From: Sphingobacterium cellulitidis
GTDB lineage: Bacteria > Bacteroidota > Bacteroidia > Sphingobacteriales > Sphingobacteriaceae
NCBI GenBank assembly: GCA_002245855.1
Contig: NOUX01000002.1
Location: 186,001 to 250,000, forward strand
DNA length: 64,000 nucleotides
Direction of reading: 5' to 3'
This document shows, piece by piece, positions 1 to 9,674 of this stretch (within the stretch, counting starts at the first letter, position 1; each line of letters begins with the position of its first letter). A model generated the notes under the pieces. The model saw only the letters and a program-made list of their open reading frames with translations. It had not been told where the DNA came from and did not search any database. A program made the translations under genes and the position numbers.

Positions 1-552
1 ATAACCATTGCGAATGAGGTCTGCTGCCTGCCGAAAATTATATTGAGAACGCTGCATACTTCCTGTTTGCAATACACGCTTATATTTCCGGACAGCATCC
101 ACCATGGCCCTTCCTTCATCAATCGTTAAGGCCAAAGGCTTCTCACAATAAATATCTTTTCCAGCTTTCGCACTATCCACAACATGCATCGCATGCCAAT
201 GATCAGGTGAAGCAATTATGACCGCATCAATATCTTTCCGTGCCAATAAATCCCGGTATTGACCATAGCCTTCCACCGGATGCCCCGATTTGGATGCATT
301 TAATTTATTCGCTGAACCTATAAAATGATTTAATTTCGAACTATCAACATCAGCAGCGGCAATGACCATCGTCTCAGGTAATTCCATAAAGCGACTTAAC
401 AAGCCTCCTACCTGCTTACCTACTCCAATGAACCCCAGATTTAACCGATCGCTTGGCGCAAGAAATCCTTTCCCACCCAAAACATGTCGAGGTAAGATGC
501 TAATTCCAGCCGCAGCCAAAGCAGTTTTGCCGATAAAATCCCTTCTGTTCAT
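1..552 (-). CDS. Gfo/Idh/MocA family oxidoreductase, exported (partial, C-terminus off window)
   Basis: Reading from ATG at 552 the frame stays open to base 1 (184 codons). The start MNRRDFIGKTALAAAGIS is a twin-arginine-like export signal followed by PRHVLGG. The next segment, LNLGFIGVGKQVGGLLSRF, is a Rossmann NAD(P)-binding glycine pattern. ASPDHWHAMHV and YCEKPLAL follow, the latter holding the EKP motif of the Gfo/Idh/MocA family. These enzymes oxidise or reduce sugars and cyclitols; the substrate cannot be read from the sequence. The N-terminus closely resembles the paralogue at 18559-19980 (same GISI-PRHVLGG segment). A promoter candidate lies at 597-627. Confidence 0.88.
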   Translation of the reverse strand, partial: MNRRDFIGKTALAAAGISILPRHVLGGKGFLAPSDRLNLGFIGVGKQVGGLLSRFMELPETMVIAAADVDSSKLNHFIGSANKLNASKSGHPVEGYGQYRDLLARKDIDAVIIASPDHWHAMHVVDSAKAGKDIYCEKPLALTIDEGRAMVDAVRKYKRVLQTGSMQRSQYNFRQAADLIRNGY

Positions 553-596
553 TTTAGGTTTAAGATATTTTTATTAGCGAATAGGTTTAATTGGGC

Positions 597-627
597 TAAA
601 TGTAGTAAATCGGTTTATTAATTCAAA
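597..627 (-). promoter_or_regulatory. Bacteroidota-type promoter for the first oxidoreductase gene
   Basis: On the minus strand, TTTG (627-624) is followed after 19 bases by TACATTTA (604-597), seven of eight matches to the TAnnTTTG -7 box. Transcription would start near 590, leaving a leader of about 40 bases before ATG at 552. Confidence 0.45.
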
Positions 628-765
628 ATTTCGTTGAATTTTTTATGTTTTTTTATTAAAATAATAACAATATCACTTGCCTAGCAGAAGTTAATATAAA
701 ATCTTATATTACATCGAAAAACGCTACAAAAGCATTTTTCTGCAATAAATATTAAAATAAACCAA

Positions 766-1470
766 ATGGTTAAAGACGATAAAATTAGAAATTCATTTGC
801 CAATAAAACTTGGCAAGAAATAAAAGTAAAAGACTCCTGGCAAATCTTTAAGATCATGTCAGAATTTGTAGATGGATTCGAAAAATTAGCTAAAATCGGT
901 CCTTGTGTTTCAATCTTTGGCTCTGCTAGAACCCCTGACGAACATAAATATTACCAAATGACCGTTGAAATCGCTAGACTACTAGCTGATCGCGGGTACG
1001 GTGTTATTTCAGGCGGAGGACCCGGAATCATGGAAGCCGCAAATAAAGGCGCTTATAATGCCGGTGGAAAGTCCGTAGGATTAAATATTGAACTCCCACA
1101 TGAACAATTCCATAACAAATACATCGACCGCGATAAACTCCTGGAATTTAATTACTTCTTCGTAAGAAAGGTTATGTTTATGAAATATTCCCAAGGTTAT
1201 ATTGTGTTACCTGGTGGATTTGGAACCATGGATGAGCTATTCGAAGCAGTAACCCTAATTCAAACAGGCAAGATTGCTCGATTCCCAATTGTACTTGTAG
1301 GAACGGAGTATTGGAATGGTTTGTTCGACTGGATCAAGAATACCATGTTAGGCAATAAATACATCAGTGAAGAGGATTTGAACCTATACAGGATGGTGGA
1401 TACAGCTGAGGAAGCTACGGAACATATCTTTAGGTTCTATGATAAGTATCTATTGAAACCGAACTTTTAA
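766..1470 (+). CDS. LOG family protein (TIGR00730; nucleotide 5'-monophosphate phosphoribohydrolase type)
   Basis: 234 residues. GGGPGIMEA near residue 83 and PGGFGTMDE near residue 149 are the two signature loops of the LOG / TIGR00730 Rossmann family. The family includes cytokinin-activating phosphoribohydrolases and the nucleotide 5'-monophosphate nucleosidase PpnN; it hydrolyses the N-glycosidic bond of nucleoside monophosphates. The protein has an N-terminal extension of about 45 residues before the first Rossmann strand and no signal peptide, so it is cytoplasmic. It is a single-gene unit ended by the hairpin at 1515-1541. The physiological substrate is not predictable, and older names such as lysine decarboxylase are misannotations. 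Confidence 0.85.
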   Translation: MVKDDKIRNSFANKTWQEIKVKDSWQIFKIMSEFVDGFEKLAKIGPCVSIFGSARTPDEHKYYQMTVEIARLLADRGYGVISGGGPGIMEAANKGAYNAGGKSVGLNIELPHEQFHNKYIDRDKLLEFNYFFVRKVMFMKYSQGYIVLPGGFGTMDELFEAVTLIQTGKIARFPIVLVGTEYWNGLFDWIKNTMLGNKYISEEDLNLYRMVDTAEEATEHIFRFYDKYLLKPNF

Positions 1471-1514
1471 TAAGCAAAACGCCTGGAGATTTCCAGCCTT
1501 TAAAAAAACATATC

Positions 1515-1543
1515 AATCGCCCTTATACAAGGGCGATTTTTTT
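1515..1543 (+). terminator. Rho-independent terminator of the LOG gene
   Basis: AATCGCCCTT (1515-1524), a 4-base loop ATAC, then AAGGGCGATT (1529-1538) form a perfect 10-bp stem followed by a T run. Confidence 0.85.
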
Positions 1544-1587
1544 ATGAAATATACCTTTGAAAAGATTCCGATCCAATTCATTTCCAT

Positions 1588-1622
1588 AAAAAAAATCCCC
1601 CGGCATAAACCGAGGGATTTGT
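1588..1622 (-). terminator. Terminator of the TonB receptor gene
   Basis: AAATCCCCCGG (1594-1604) pairs with CCGAGGGATTT (1611-1621) around CATAAA with one mismatch. A run of A on the plus strand at 1588-1596 becomes the U tract of the minus-strand transcript. Confidence 0.75.
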
Positions 1623-1643
1623 ATGATGAAAATTTGTTTAATC

Positions 1644-4600
1644 TTAGTTGAAGATATAACGAACACCTAATTGCGCTGACCATCTAGATGGAATATCAGA
1701 CGTGAAATAAGGTTTGTTTTCATTTAAGTTACCCAATTTGTATTGAGGAATGTTTGTGTTTTGTTGGAAACTATCGAATGAAATTGGTCTAAATGAGTTA
1801 TCCCAAAAACTTCCGCCACCACTGTATTGCTCACCCCATTTTTTATTGATCAATGCTCCCACATTCATGATATCAAATGAGATTTGGATAGTATTTTTCT
1901 TTCCACCAACATTGGTAAATACATCTTGTAAGATTCTAAAGTCAAATCTGTGTGAGAAAGGTGCTTTATCACCATTTCTTTCGGCGTATTGACCTCTTCT
2001 GCTTTTCAAGTATGGATTAGCTTCAATAAACTCGTTGAATGCATTCCATTGTTGTTCTGGAGTAACTTCTCCGTTTTGTACGAATTTGATCTCAGAAGCA
2101 TCTTTAGGAATGTACATCAATGAATATTGGTCACTTGAACTACCAGCAGTATATCTTCCTGGGTCACCAGCAATTAAGTATGAGAATCTAGCTCCTGATT
2201 GACCTGTATATACTAATGAAAGTGTAGTACCTAAGTGGTTTAAGTATTCTTTAGAGTAAGAAACATAACCAATGATTCTGCTTCCTGTACTGAATGGATT
2301 GTGTCCTAAAGTAATGTTGTTTGAACCATTAACAGTTGCTGTTCTGAAGAAGTTCGATTGGTTTTGTGAAGATGATCCAGAGAATAAATCTTTAGATTCT
2401 GTATACGTATATGCCAATGAACCGAAGAAACCGCTGTTGAAGGATTTCGACAATTGAGCAGTTGCTGACCAAGAGTAACCTTTGTTTACATTATCAATGT
2501 AAATTACCTGAGTATAGTTAGGCAATACTAATTTTGCATCTTTAGTAGCACCATACAATAAACGGTTATCAGCACCTTCTAATTGTCCAATAGGATCTTT
2601 CATGTTCAAGTCAGTAAATCTGAATGAACTTAAGTTCTTAGAGTACATGAATTCAGCTGTTGCCATAACTCCTCCAGGTAATTGGTAATCAACACCTAAT
2701 GAAGTTCTAGCAATTTGAGGTAATCTCAAGTTTTTGTCTAACACTGAAATATTTCCGGAAGGCTTAACCTCTCCTGGGTTTTTCGGTTGGTTGTTAGGAT
2801 CAGCAATGAAACCAATATTAGGAGCATTTGAACCAGCATTAAGTTGGTTACCACCCAATAATGCACCACTTTGAGTGTATGCACCTGCAGACCATACAAA
2901 TGGGAAACGTGAAGTAAAGATACCAACACCACCACGAACGATAGCTGTACGGTCACCCTTAACATCCCAGTTGAATCCTAATCTTGGAGACCACATGAAT
3001 GTCGCTTTTGGCATTCTGTTAGTCATTACATCATATCTTTGTGCTAAGATAGAGTTGTTGAAATCTGTGTTTTCCAATGGATCTGTAAGATAAATAGGAA
3101 TATCTACACGGATACCACCAGTCAATTTCAAATTATCAGCCATTTGGTACTCATCCTGAACATAGAATCCTAACTGCATAGCTGAAAAGTCTGCTCCTTG
3201 TTTCGGATCACTTGTATTGCTATAGTTGTATTGGAAACTGGTTGCTAAACCTCTCTCGAAGTTTTCAATCGCAGTATATGGATTTCCTGTGGATGGGTTG
3301 ATATCAGAACTTGGAGAATTACGGAAAGTATAGTTACCGAAAGCACTACCAATGAAACCATTGTACATTTTGTAAAACTCGTTGTGAGTACCAAATGTCA
3401 ATGTATGGTTTCCTTTGTATAAAGTTAAGTTATCTGTTAAAGTGAAGATATCCTGATCTAACTGGTTAACAGTTGAGAATGGCTCAGCACCTAAGTTGAT
3501 GTTCATACCTGAACCTAAGTCAATAGCTACTCTTGGGAAAGGATTTCCTGGAGTTGTTCTTGGCTCAGTAACATTGGTATAACCAATAACTAAGTTGTTT
3601 GATAATCTATTGTTAAATCTACTGTTTAATTCTAATACCGCTGATTGCGTAGTACTTTTTCTTAAAACCGCACCATTTGAGAAGGTAAGTGAGTTTTGAG
3701 AACGATTTAAATCTGTAGCAGAACCATTAACGTAGCTATATCTAGCAGTTAATTTATGCTTATCATTGATGTTGAAATCAAATCTTGTAAAGATCTTATC
3801 TGATTTATTGTTGGATTCTTGAGCCAAGAAACTTCCTGGGTCATATCCTAATTGACTTGCTTTATCAGCAACACGTTGAACATCTGCAACAGTAAACTTA
3901 GAACCGTCAGTTCCTGGAGCGAAACTTAATGGTGTTGCGTTGCCTGTGTTCTCATAGTTCAAGAAAAAGAATAATTTATTCTGAATGATAGGACCACCTA
4001 CTCTAACCCCCCATTGGTGCTCCTTGAAGTCCTGAAGTTTCGTTCTCTCTTGTCCTTCATCTAATAATGCAAATGGAGTTTTTCCAGTCAAGTTTTGATT
4101 TCTTAGGAAATAATAAACCGACCCTTTAACATCATTCGTTCCTGAACGTGTTACAGCCGAAATACCACCCCCAGCAAAACCACCTGCTCTAACATCAAAT
4201 GGCGCAATCTGAACAGTCATCTCTTCAATAGCATCCAATGAAATTGGAGAAACACCAGTACTTGATCCGTTTGTACCAGCACTGCTCAATCCAAATACGT
4301 CATTACTAACCGCACCATCAATCGTCAACTGGTTGAAACGATTGTTCATACCACCAATAGAAAGTGCATCCCCTTTTACGTCTGCTTGTGGTGTCAAACG
4401 TGTAAAATCATTCAAGCCCCTTGAAATCGTAGGTAATGCCTGAATAGTTCTGTTTGAAATACTCGTAGAAGCACCTGTCTTTAAGTTTTGACCCTTCTTC
4501 ACTCCTGTGATTGTGATCTCATCAATAGTAGTTGTGCTTTCACCGAATACTGGATTCAATTCAAATGAACGACCCAATTGTAAGAATACATTTTCATAAA

Positions 4601-4865
4601 CGATTGGCTCCTGGCCAACAAAAGTAACCTCAATTTTGTAAGGTCCTCCAACACGCATCCCCGCAAGACTGAAACGTCCAGCCTCATTCGATGAACTGGT
4701 ATAAACAGTTCCTGATGGCGTGTGAATAGCTTTAATAGTAGCTCCTGTCGTCTTATCACCATTGGTTTGGGTGACAACTCCAGACATGCTACTTGTGGTA
4801 ACCTGAGCTTGGATGGTTCCATAACTTGCAAGTACCAAAGCAAAGAAAAGTAAAGATTTCTTCAT
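1644..4865 (-). CDS. Oar-like TonB-dependent receptor with carboxypeptidase-regulatory domain
   Basis: About 1073 residues from ATG at 4865, which gives a clean signal peptide (MKKSLLFFALVLASYGTIQAQ, cut after AQA-type). A start at 4904 would add 13 residues in front of that signal. Domains: a CarboxypepD-regulatory beta-sandwich (about 25-110, GVVTQTNGDKTTGATIKA), a plug domain (about 120-240) with a serine- and glycine-rich stretch, then a large outer-membrane barrel rich in aromatic and asparagine residues, ending GVRYIFN. This is the Oar-type subfamily. No SusD partner, sigma or anti-sigma gene is adjacent, so it is not a canonical glycan-utilisation receptor. The ligand is unknown. It stands alone with its own terminator. 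Confidence 0.87.
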   Translation of the reverse strand: MKKSLLFFALVLASYGTIQAQVTTSSMSGVVTQTNGDKTTGATIKAIHTPSGTVYTSSSNEAGRFSLAGMRVGGPYKIEVTFVGQEPIVYENVFLQLGRSFELNPVFGESTTTIDEITITGVKKGQNLKTGASTSISNRTIQALPTISRGLNDFTRLTPQADVKGDALSIGGMNNRFNQLTIDGAVSNDVFGLSSAGTNGSSTGVSPISLDAIEEMTVQIAPFDVRAGGFAGGGISAVTRSGTNDVKGSVYYFLRNQNLTGKTPFALLDEGQERTKLQDFKEHQWGVRVGGPIIQNKLFFFLNYENTGNATPLSFAPGTDGSKFTVADVQRVADKASQLGYDPGSFLAQESNNKSDKIFTRFDFNINDKHKLTARYSYVNGSATDLNRSQNSLTFSNGAVLRKSTTQSAVLELNSRFNNRLSNNLVIGYTNVTEPRTTPGNPFPRVAIDLGSGMNINLGAEPFSTVNQLDQDIFTLTDNLTLYKGNHTLTFGTHNEFYKMYNGFIGSAFGNYTFRNSPSSDINPSTGNPYTAIENFERGLATSFQYNYSNTSDPKQGADFSAMQLGFYVQDEYQMADNLKLTGGIRVDIPIYLTDPLENTDFNNSILAQRYDVMTNRMPKATFMWSPRLGFNWDVKGDRTAIVRGGVGIFTSRFPFVWSAGAYTQSGALLGGNQLNAGSNAPNIGFIADPNNQPKNPGEVKPSGNISVLDKNLRLPQIARTSLGVDYQLPGGVMATAEFMYSKNLSSFRFTDLNMKDPIGQLEGADNRLLYGATKDAKLVLPNYTQVIYIDNVNKGYSWSATAQLSKSFNSGFFGSLAYTYTESKDLFSGSSSQNQSNFFRTATVNGSNNITLGHNPFSTGSRIIGYVSYSKEYLNHLGTTLSLVYTGQSGARFSYLIAGDPGRYTAGSSSDQYSLMYIPKDASEIKFVQNGEVTPEQQWNAFNEFIEANPYLKSRRGQYAERNGDKAPFSHRFDFRILQDVFTNVGGKKNTIQISFDIMNVGALINKKWGEQYSGGGSFWDNSFRPISFDSFQQNTNIPQYKLGNLNENKPYFTSDIPSRWSAQLGVRYIFN

Positions 4866-5303
4866 ACGGTTTGTTATTATTTCAGGACAAAAATAAAAAG
4901 ACATATTGATTTTCAGAGTTAGTTAACATAAACTTAATATACTCATAGCCACCTTTTTGCACTTATCTGTCTTATTCGAGTAAGCAAAATTTTAAATACT
5001 GAATAGTTTTATAAACAACTACCCTATTTCATTGAAATATTCGCAATGAAACCGATTGCAATTTGATATTTTAACAAATTTTAACATTTTTCAAAATGTG
5101 GAAAAGTTTTTTCCTATTTCTAAGTATTTGACAGTTTACCCGACAACTATTTTTGAATTCTGCCCAATTCCTCCCGCTTAACATCACCCAACACCCTCCA
5201 AAAATCCCCTAAAAACAGGAAATCTAAACCCACTAATCATCAGTATTTTATTTTTCAATATTTGGAAATCTTAATGAATGAAAAACTCAAGCTAAAACTC
5301 CAT
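4866..5303. other. Intergenic region upstream of the TonB receptor
   Basis: Roughly 440 AT-rich bases with no supportable gene. A TATTTTTG box on the minus strand (4895-4888) could be the -7 element of the receptor gene, giving a leader of about 15-20 bases, but I see no matching TTTG upstream of it. A small hairpin, ACATTTT and AAAATGT around TC, lies at 5084-5099. Nothing else stands out. Confidence 0.4.
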
Positions 5304-5339
5304 AAAAAAAGGGAACCAAATTATTTGATTCCCTTTTTT
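5304..5339 (-). terminator. Terminator downstream of mutS2
   Basis: A-rich run plus GGGAA (5311-5315) pairs with TTCCC (5329-5333), with an inner CAAAT/ATTTG stem, followed by TTTTTT. It is symmetrical enough to act in both directions, but only the minus-strand mutS2 transcript needs it. Confidence 0.75.
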
Positions 5340-5353
5340 AAATATTTTATTTC

Positions 5354-7732
5354 CTAATCCAAATAGGCATAGGTAATCCCATCCCCACCCCGATCGGCAT
5401 GCTCATCCTCAAACCGACTTACATGATTGTATTTTCTTAAATAATCCCGAATAAATTTACGCAATATCCCATCCCCTTTTCCGTGCACTATCTTCAATGA
5501 AGGATAACCAATCATAACCGCACGATCCAAGATCTGCTCGATTTTCCCTAAAGCATCCTCGGTTCGCATTCCTCGAACATCAACCTCCGGACTGAAGTCC
5601 GCAACACTATCTGATGAAACTGATCTGAATCGCTTCGCAGCCTTCGATTTCTCCTTACCACGCAACTTCTCGACCTTGTTCTTCTTGACAACGGTTCGTA
5701 AATCTCCCAAGGCCAGAATAAGGTTATTCTTTGCAATCTCAATCACCTGCGCCTCATTTCCAGTATCAATGATCTTAACCCAATCCCCAACTTCTACTTC
5801 CGCAATCGTATCAGGTGTAGGCACTGCCTTTTTAATCTCTTTTATTTGCTTTTCCTTCAACTTATCTGAAGCATGCTGTAATCCTGCCCTTAATTTCCTG
5901 GTCTCCTCCTTTTCAGCTTGCTTGGTTTTGATCTCAGCAATGGTATTCTCAACCAATTTATTCGCATCTTTAATAATCTGCCTAGCCTCCTCCTTCGCAT
6001 CCTTCATCAATTGCCGCTTATTCTCTTCTAAGTAGCTTTTCAATTCATTCAATTCGGCTTGTTGGCCAAGCATTTCTTTCTCCCTTAAATTGATGGCAAC
6101 CTTGGTATCATAAACCTCTTTTTTCTCCCTTTCTAGATCAACCAATAAGGTGTCCACTTTCTTCTGCTGCACACCTATTTTTTGCTTGGCTAAATGCAGA
6201 ACTTCCTTGGGTAATCCAATATTTTGAGCAATTTCAAAAGCATAAGAACTCCCTGGCTTTCCTGTCTGAAGGATATACAAAGGTTTCATCGCTTCATTAT
6301 CAAATAACATCGACGCATTCTCAATACCTTCCGTATTACTTGCAAATACTTTCAGATTGGAATAGTGGGTGGTAATCACTCCGCGAATTTTCTTCTTATT
6401 CAAAACCTCTAGCACAGCTTCCGCAATTGGCCCCCCGAATTGTGGATCAGTCCCTGTACCAAACTCATCAATCAAAACCATGGTACGCGCATTTGAAAAT
6501 TGCGTAAAATGTTTCATCTTGGAAAGATGCGCACTATAGGTACTTAAATCACTATCGATCGATTGGTCATCCCCAATATCTGCAAAAAATTGCTTGAATA
6601 CGCCTAATTTTGAAGTGGTTTCACAAGGAATTAATAAGCCAGATTGAAACATGAGTTGTAAAAGACCAACCGTTTTCATACAGACTGATTTACCGCCTGC
6701 ATTCGGTCCTGAAACCAATAAAACTCGATCTATCTCATCAATCTTTAAATTCAGAGGAACCACAGAATGATGACCATCCTGTTTGGAAGCTAAATATAAC
6801 AAAGGGTGCTTGGCATTCACCAAAATCACCTCCGCTTCCTTGGAAAGCTCTGGCATCTGCCCATCGATATCCAATGCAAATAAGGCCTTGGCTCTAACGA
6901 AATCTAATTTGGTCAATAAACCATGATAAGCAAACAACAAAGGAACATGCGGTCTTAACTCACTGGTCAAGCTAGTCAAAATCCTAACAATTTCCCTCCG
7001 TCGTTCGAACTCAAGATCTCGAACTTTATTATTCAGATGAAACACCTCCTCCGGTTCAATATACGCGGTTTGACCAGTAGCCGATTCATCATGAATCAAT
7101 CCCTTTAATTTACGTTTGTTCTCCGCTAAAATCGGAATACATAATCGCCCGTCACGAATCGTCAGACTGCCATCTGCCGTCCATCCGTTCTGTTGAGCTT
7201 GCTTATAGACTGAATCAAGTCGCTTACGAGCTTCCTGCTCCGCTTTACTGATTTGTGAAGTTATCTCCAATAATAATCTTGACGCATTATCCTTTATCTT
7301 GCCCCGGTCATCAATAATCTGTTCGATTTGACGCACAATATTCTTCTCTATTGGAAGATGTTCAAATAATAATTCAAGATTTGGATATTGCTGCGCACGA
7401 TCATTAAAATATCGAATTATAGCATAGACGGTTCTCAAGGAAAGCAATATCCTGTGAAACTCCTCCTCCAATAAGAATGAGCCCTCTACCTTTGCTTTTT
7501 CAATGATCCCTTTAATAGGATAAAAATGGTCCACAGGAAGTGGAGCATCATGAACCAATAAAACCTTAAATTCATTCGCTTGACGCAAGAAACGATCAAT
7601 TAAATCCAATTTAACTTGTGGCTGGATCTTTTCAACCAATTCCTTCCCTGCCTCACTCAGACATTTCGCCTTGATGAGATCTTTTATCTCCGAAAATCCT
7701 AACTTTTCTACTGCGTTCTGTGGATAAATCAT
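5354..7732 (-). CDS. mutS2: MutS2 family protein (endonuclease / ribosome-collision factor)
   Basis: 792 residues, the usual MutS2 length. A MutS core and helical lever region (1-300) lead into Walker A GPNAGGKS near residue 340 and Walker B VLIDEFGTGTDP near 415. A long charged coiled coil (about 510-640) is followed by a C-terminal Smr domain with VDVRG near 716 and IVHGKGDG near 748. The mismatch-recognition domain of MutS is absent. MutS2 proteins suppress recombination in some bacteria and split collided ribosomes in Bacillus; which role applies here is unknown. The upstream DUF4296 lipoprotein gene ends 3 bases before the start, so the two are co-transcribed. Confidence 0.95.
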   Translation of the reverse strand: MIYPQNAVEKLGFSEIKDLIKAKCLSEAGKELVEKIQPQVKLDLIDRFLRQANEFKVLLVHDAPLPVDHFYPIKGIIEKAKVEGSFLLEEEFHRILLSLRTVYAIIRYFNDRAQQYPNLELLFEHLPIEKNIVRQIEQIIDDRGKIKDNASRLLLEITSQISKAEQEARKRLDSVYKQAQQNGWTADGSLTIRDGRLCIPILAENKRKLKGLIHDESATGQTAYIEPEEVFHLNNKVRDLEFERRREIVRILTSLTSELRPHVPLLFAYHGLLTKLDFVRAKALFALDIDGQMPELSKEAEVILVNAKHPLLYLASKQDGHHSVVPLNLKIDEIDRVLLVSGPNAGGKSVCMKTVGLLQLMFQSGLLIPCETTSKLGVFKQFFADIGDDQSIDSDLSTYSAHLSKMKHFTQFSNARTMVLIDEFGTGTDPQFGGPIAEAVLEVLNKKKIRGVITTHYSNLKVFASNTEGIENASMLFDNEAMKPLYILQTGKPGSSYAFEIAQNIGLPKEVLHLAKQKIGVQQKKVDTLLVDLEREKKEVYDTKVAINLREKEMLGQQAELNELKSYLEENKRQLMKDAKEEARQIIKDANKLVENTIAEIKTKQAEKEETRKLRAGLQHASDKLKEKQIKEIKKAVPTPDTIAEVEVGDWVKIIDTGNEAQVIEIAKNNLILALGDLRTVVKKNKVEKLRGKEKSKAAKRFRSVSSDSVADFSPEVDVRGMRTEDALGKIEQILDRAVMIGYPSLKIVHGKGDGILRKFIRDYLRKYNHVSRFEDEHADRGGDGITYAYLD

Positions 7733-7735
7733 TTT

Positions 7736-8458
7736 CTATTGTACAATTGGCCTCTCACGCGGTCTGGTAACCGGTTTGAGCCTTTCGTTTCTTCGTTTAA
7801 AAGGTATAGTATCTACTTTTTGCTCCTTAAATTCTGACGGATCCGGCAGATTTATACTGCTGTCCGGCTTTGTCTCACTTGGAATCGGTAGAGTAGAAAT
7901 ATCTGGTGTGACTGATTCTACGTTTTGCTTCTTTTCAAACAGGTTCTTTCCTAAGATCGGCATTAACCCGACTGGCTCATAAAACCTTCTCGTACGCTCC
8001 GCAATTGAAACTTCACCTGTATCTCGCTGTGCATTCAAAATCATATCGTTCAACGTCTGCAACTTCATCTGCGAACGTGTCACTCTATTTATGCTATCTT
8101 GAGTCCGTACATTCATCAATGAATCCTGTGAAATATAACTCCGTTCCTTTTTTTCTAAGTTTTTCAAAACTTGATCATAGGTTTTTGACGTTAAATCAGG
8201 ATTTCCAAAATAGTAATCTACATTCTTGTTGAATGAAACGGAATCTAATCCATACTTGTTGAAAATCTGTTCATACAAAGGATCCATCACCTTTTTAGCG
8301 CTGTCAACAGGGATATTCGATATATAGCCATCGAGAATATGAACCTCTGACATCAGCTCAACCATGTCCGCTTGAGGTAATATACCTTCAGGAACCTGCT
8401 TTTTGCAGGAAATGCTTATAAAAAACAAAGGAAGTAAACCAAGTATTAATCGTTGCAT
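7736..8458 (-). CDS. DUF4296 domain lipoprotein
   Basis: 240 residues. A short hydrophobic N-terminus ends in the lipobox FISISC, with Cys at residue 18, giving a lipid-anchored envelope protein. The segment GILPQADMVELMSEVHILDGYI is the DUF4296 signature found across Bacteroidota. The C-terminal part is polar and proline- and arginine-rich, probably disordered. Function of the family is unknown. It is the first gene of a two-gene unit with mutS2. A TATTTTTG box on the minus strand (8480-8473) may be its -7 element. Confidence 0.8.
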   Translation of the reverse strand: MQRLILGLLPLFFISISCKKQVPEGILPQADMVELMSEVHILDGYISNIPVDSAKKVMDPLYEQIFNKYGLDSVSFNKNVDYYFGNPDLTSKTYDQVLKNLEKKERSYISQDSLMNVRTQDSINRVTRSQMKLQTLNDMILNAQRDTGEVSIAERTRRFYEPVGLMPILGKNLFEKKQNVESVTPDISTLPIPSETKPDSSINLPDPSEFKEQKVDTIPFKRRNERLKPVTRPRERPIVQ

Positions 8459-8535
8459 TTTGTAAATTTGTACAAAAATACAGAAAAGCTTGCATATAGC
8501 TTTCTTAAATTCATCAATGCGAACCCTTTTTCATC

Positions 8536-9225
8536 ATGAGTATAGCAAAGAATATTACAGAATTACAAAAAGAATTGAACCCCATTGGCGTATCATTAGT
8601 AGCAATCTCGAAAACTAAACCTAATGAAGACATCATGGAAGCCTATGATGCTGGACAAAGAATTTTCGGCGAAAACCAAGTTCAAGACCTGGTTGCTAAA
8701 TACGAAAACTTACCTAAAGATATCGAATGGCACCTTGTAGGACACCTGCAAACAAATAAGGTCAAATATATCGCCCCTTTCGTGAGCTTGATTCATTCTG
8801 TAGATTCAATGAAAGTATTAGCAGAAATCAACAAACATGCCCTGAAAAATAATCGTACCATCGATTGCTTATTGCAAATCTTCATTGCTGATGAAGACAC
8901 TAAATTCGGACTCGACCATGCTGAAGCCATTGAACTCCTGCGTGATGAAGAATTTCAAGCCTTCAAAAATATCCGAATCCGTGGTTTGATGGGAATCGCA
9001 AGTAATACCGAAAACGAAAAAATTGTTAAAGAAGAATTCTACGAATTAAAAATGCTTTTTGATGGAATCAAAACCACTTATTTCCGAAAAGTAGATAGTT
9101 TTGATATCTTGTCCATGGGAATGTCTTCCGATTATAAAATCGCTATTGAACAAGGCAGCAATATGGTGAGATTAGGAAGTACCATTTTTGGAAAAAGAGT
9201 AATCAAACATTTTAAAGCAAAATAA
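8536..9225 (+). CDS. YggS family PLP-binding protein (PLP homeostasis)
   Basis: 229 residues. An alanine-racemase-like TIM barrel with the PLP lysine at K26 in VAISKTKP, IFGENQVQ near 44, and the C-terminal SMGMSSDY and GSNMVRLGSTIFG segments that bind the PLP phosphate. All are YggS/PROSC hallmarks. These proteins buffer pyridoxal phosphate and have no known catalytic activity. The gene opens a five-gene plus-strand operon; its stop overlaps the start of the next gene (TAATG at 9223). Confidence 0.93.
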   Translation: MSIAKNITELQKELNPIGVSLVAISKTKPNEDIMEAYDAGQRIFGENQVQDLVAKYENLPKDIEWHLVGHLQTNKVKYIAPFVSLIHSVDSMKVLAEINKHALKNNRTIDCLLQIFIADEDTKFGLDHAEAIELLRDEEFQAFKNIRIRGLMGIASNTENEKIVKEEFYELKMLFDGIKTTYFRKVDSFDILSMGMSSDYKIAIEQGSNMVRLGSTIFGKRVIKHFKAK

Positions 9226-9674
9226 TGAGTTTAACAATCCGAAATGCAGTAAAAGCAGATTGCCCAAAATTATTGGAATTGATAAAGGAATTAGCCCTTT
9301 TCGAAAAAGCTCCTGAACAGGTGACGGTAAGTATGCAGGAATTTGAAGAATCTGGATTCGGTGAAAATCCAGTGTGGTGGGCTTTCGTAGGAGAATATCA
9401 GGGCGAAATAATTGGAATGTCTTTATATTACATTCGATACTCTACCTGGAAAGGTAGACGTTTATATTTAGAAGATATCATTGTCACTGAAAGTATGCGT
9501 GGAAAAGGTTTTGGAAAACTCTTACTGGACCACACTATTGAATACGCCAATGAACAAGGATATTCTGGTATGATGTGGCAAGTCCTTGATTGGAATACCC
9601 CAGCAATAGATTTTTATAAAAAATATAACACAAAATTTGACGGAGAGTGGATAAATGTTAATATCGATTTTTAA
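9225..9674 (+). CDS. GNAT family N-acetyltransferase
   Basis: 149 residues. LYLEDIIVTESMRGKGFGKLLLD (about 81-103) is motif A of GNAT enzymes, where RGKGFG binds acetyl-CoA pyrophosphate. WNTPAIDFYKKY near 127 is motif B. The family branch resembles diamine/spermidine acetyltransferases, so a polyamine or amino-acid amine is a reasonable but unproven substrate. The start overlaps the yggS-like stop by one base, and the end overlaps the next lipoprotein gene by 20 bases, showing translational coupling. Confidence 0.88.
   Translation: MSLTIRNAVKADCPKLLELIKELALFEKAPEQVTVSMQEFEESGFGENPVWWAFVGEYQGEIIGMSLYYIRYSTWKGRRLYLEDIIVTESMRGKGFGKLLLDHTIEYANEQGYSGMMWQVLDWNTPAIDFYKKYNTKFDGEWINVNIDF

Noticed and set aside
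4866..4904. Upstream start of the TonB receptor at 4904
   Set aside because: It would place 13 polar and aromatic residues before a perfect signal peptide, and the possible -7 box lies within it.
5676..6035. 119-codon plus-strand open frame inside mutS2
   Set aside because: Antisense shadow of the coiled-coil region of mutS2; composition follows the opposite strand.
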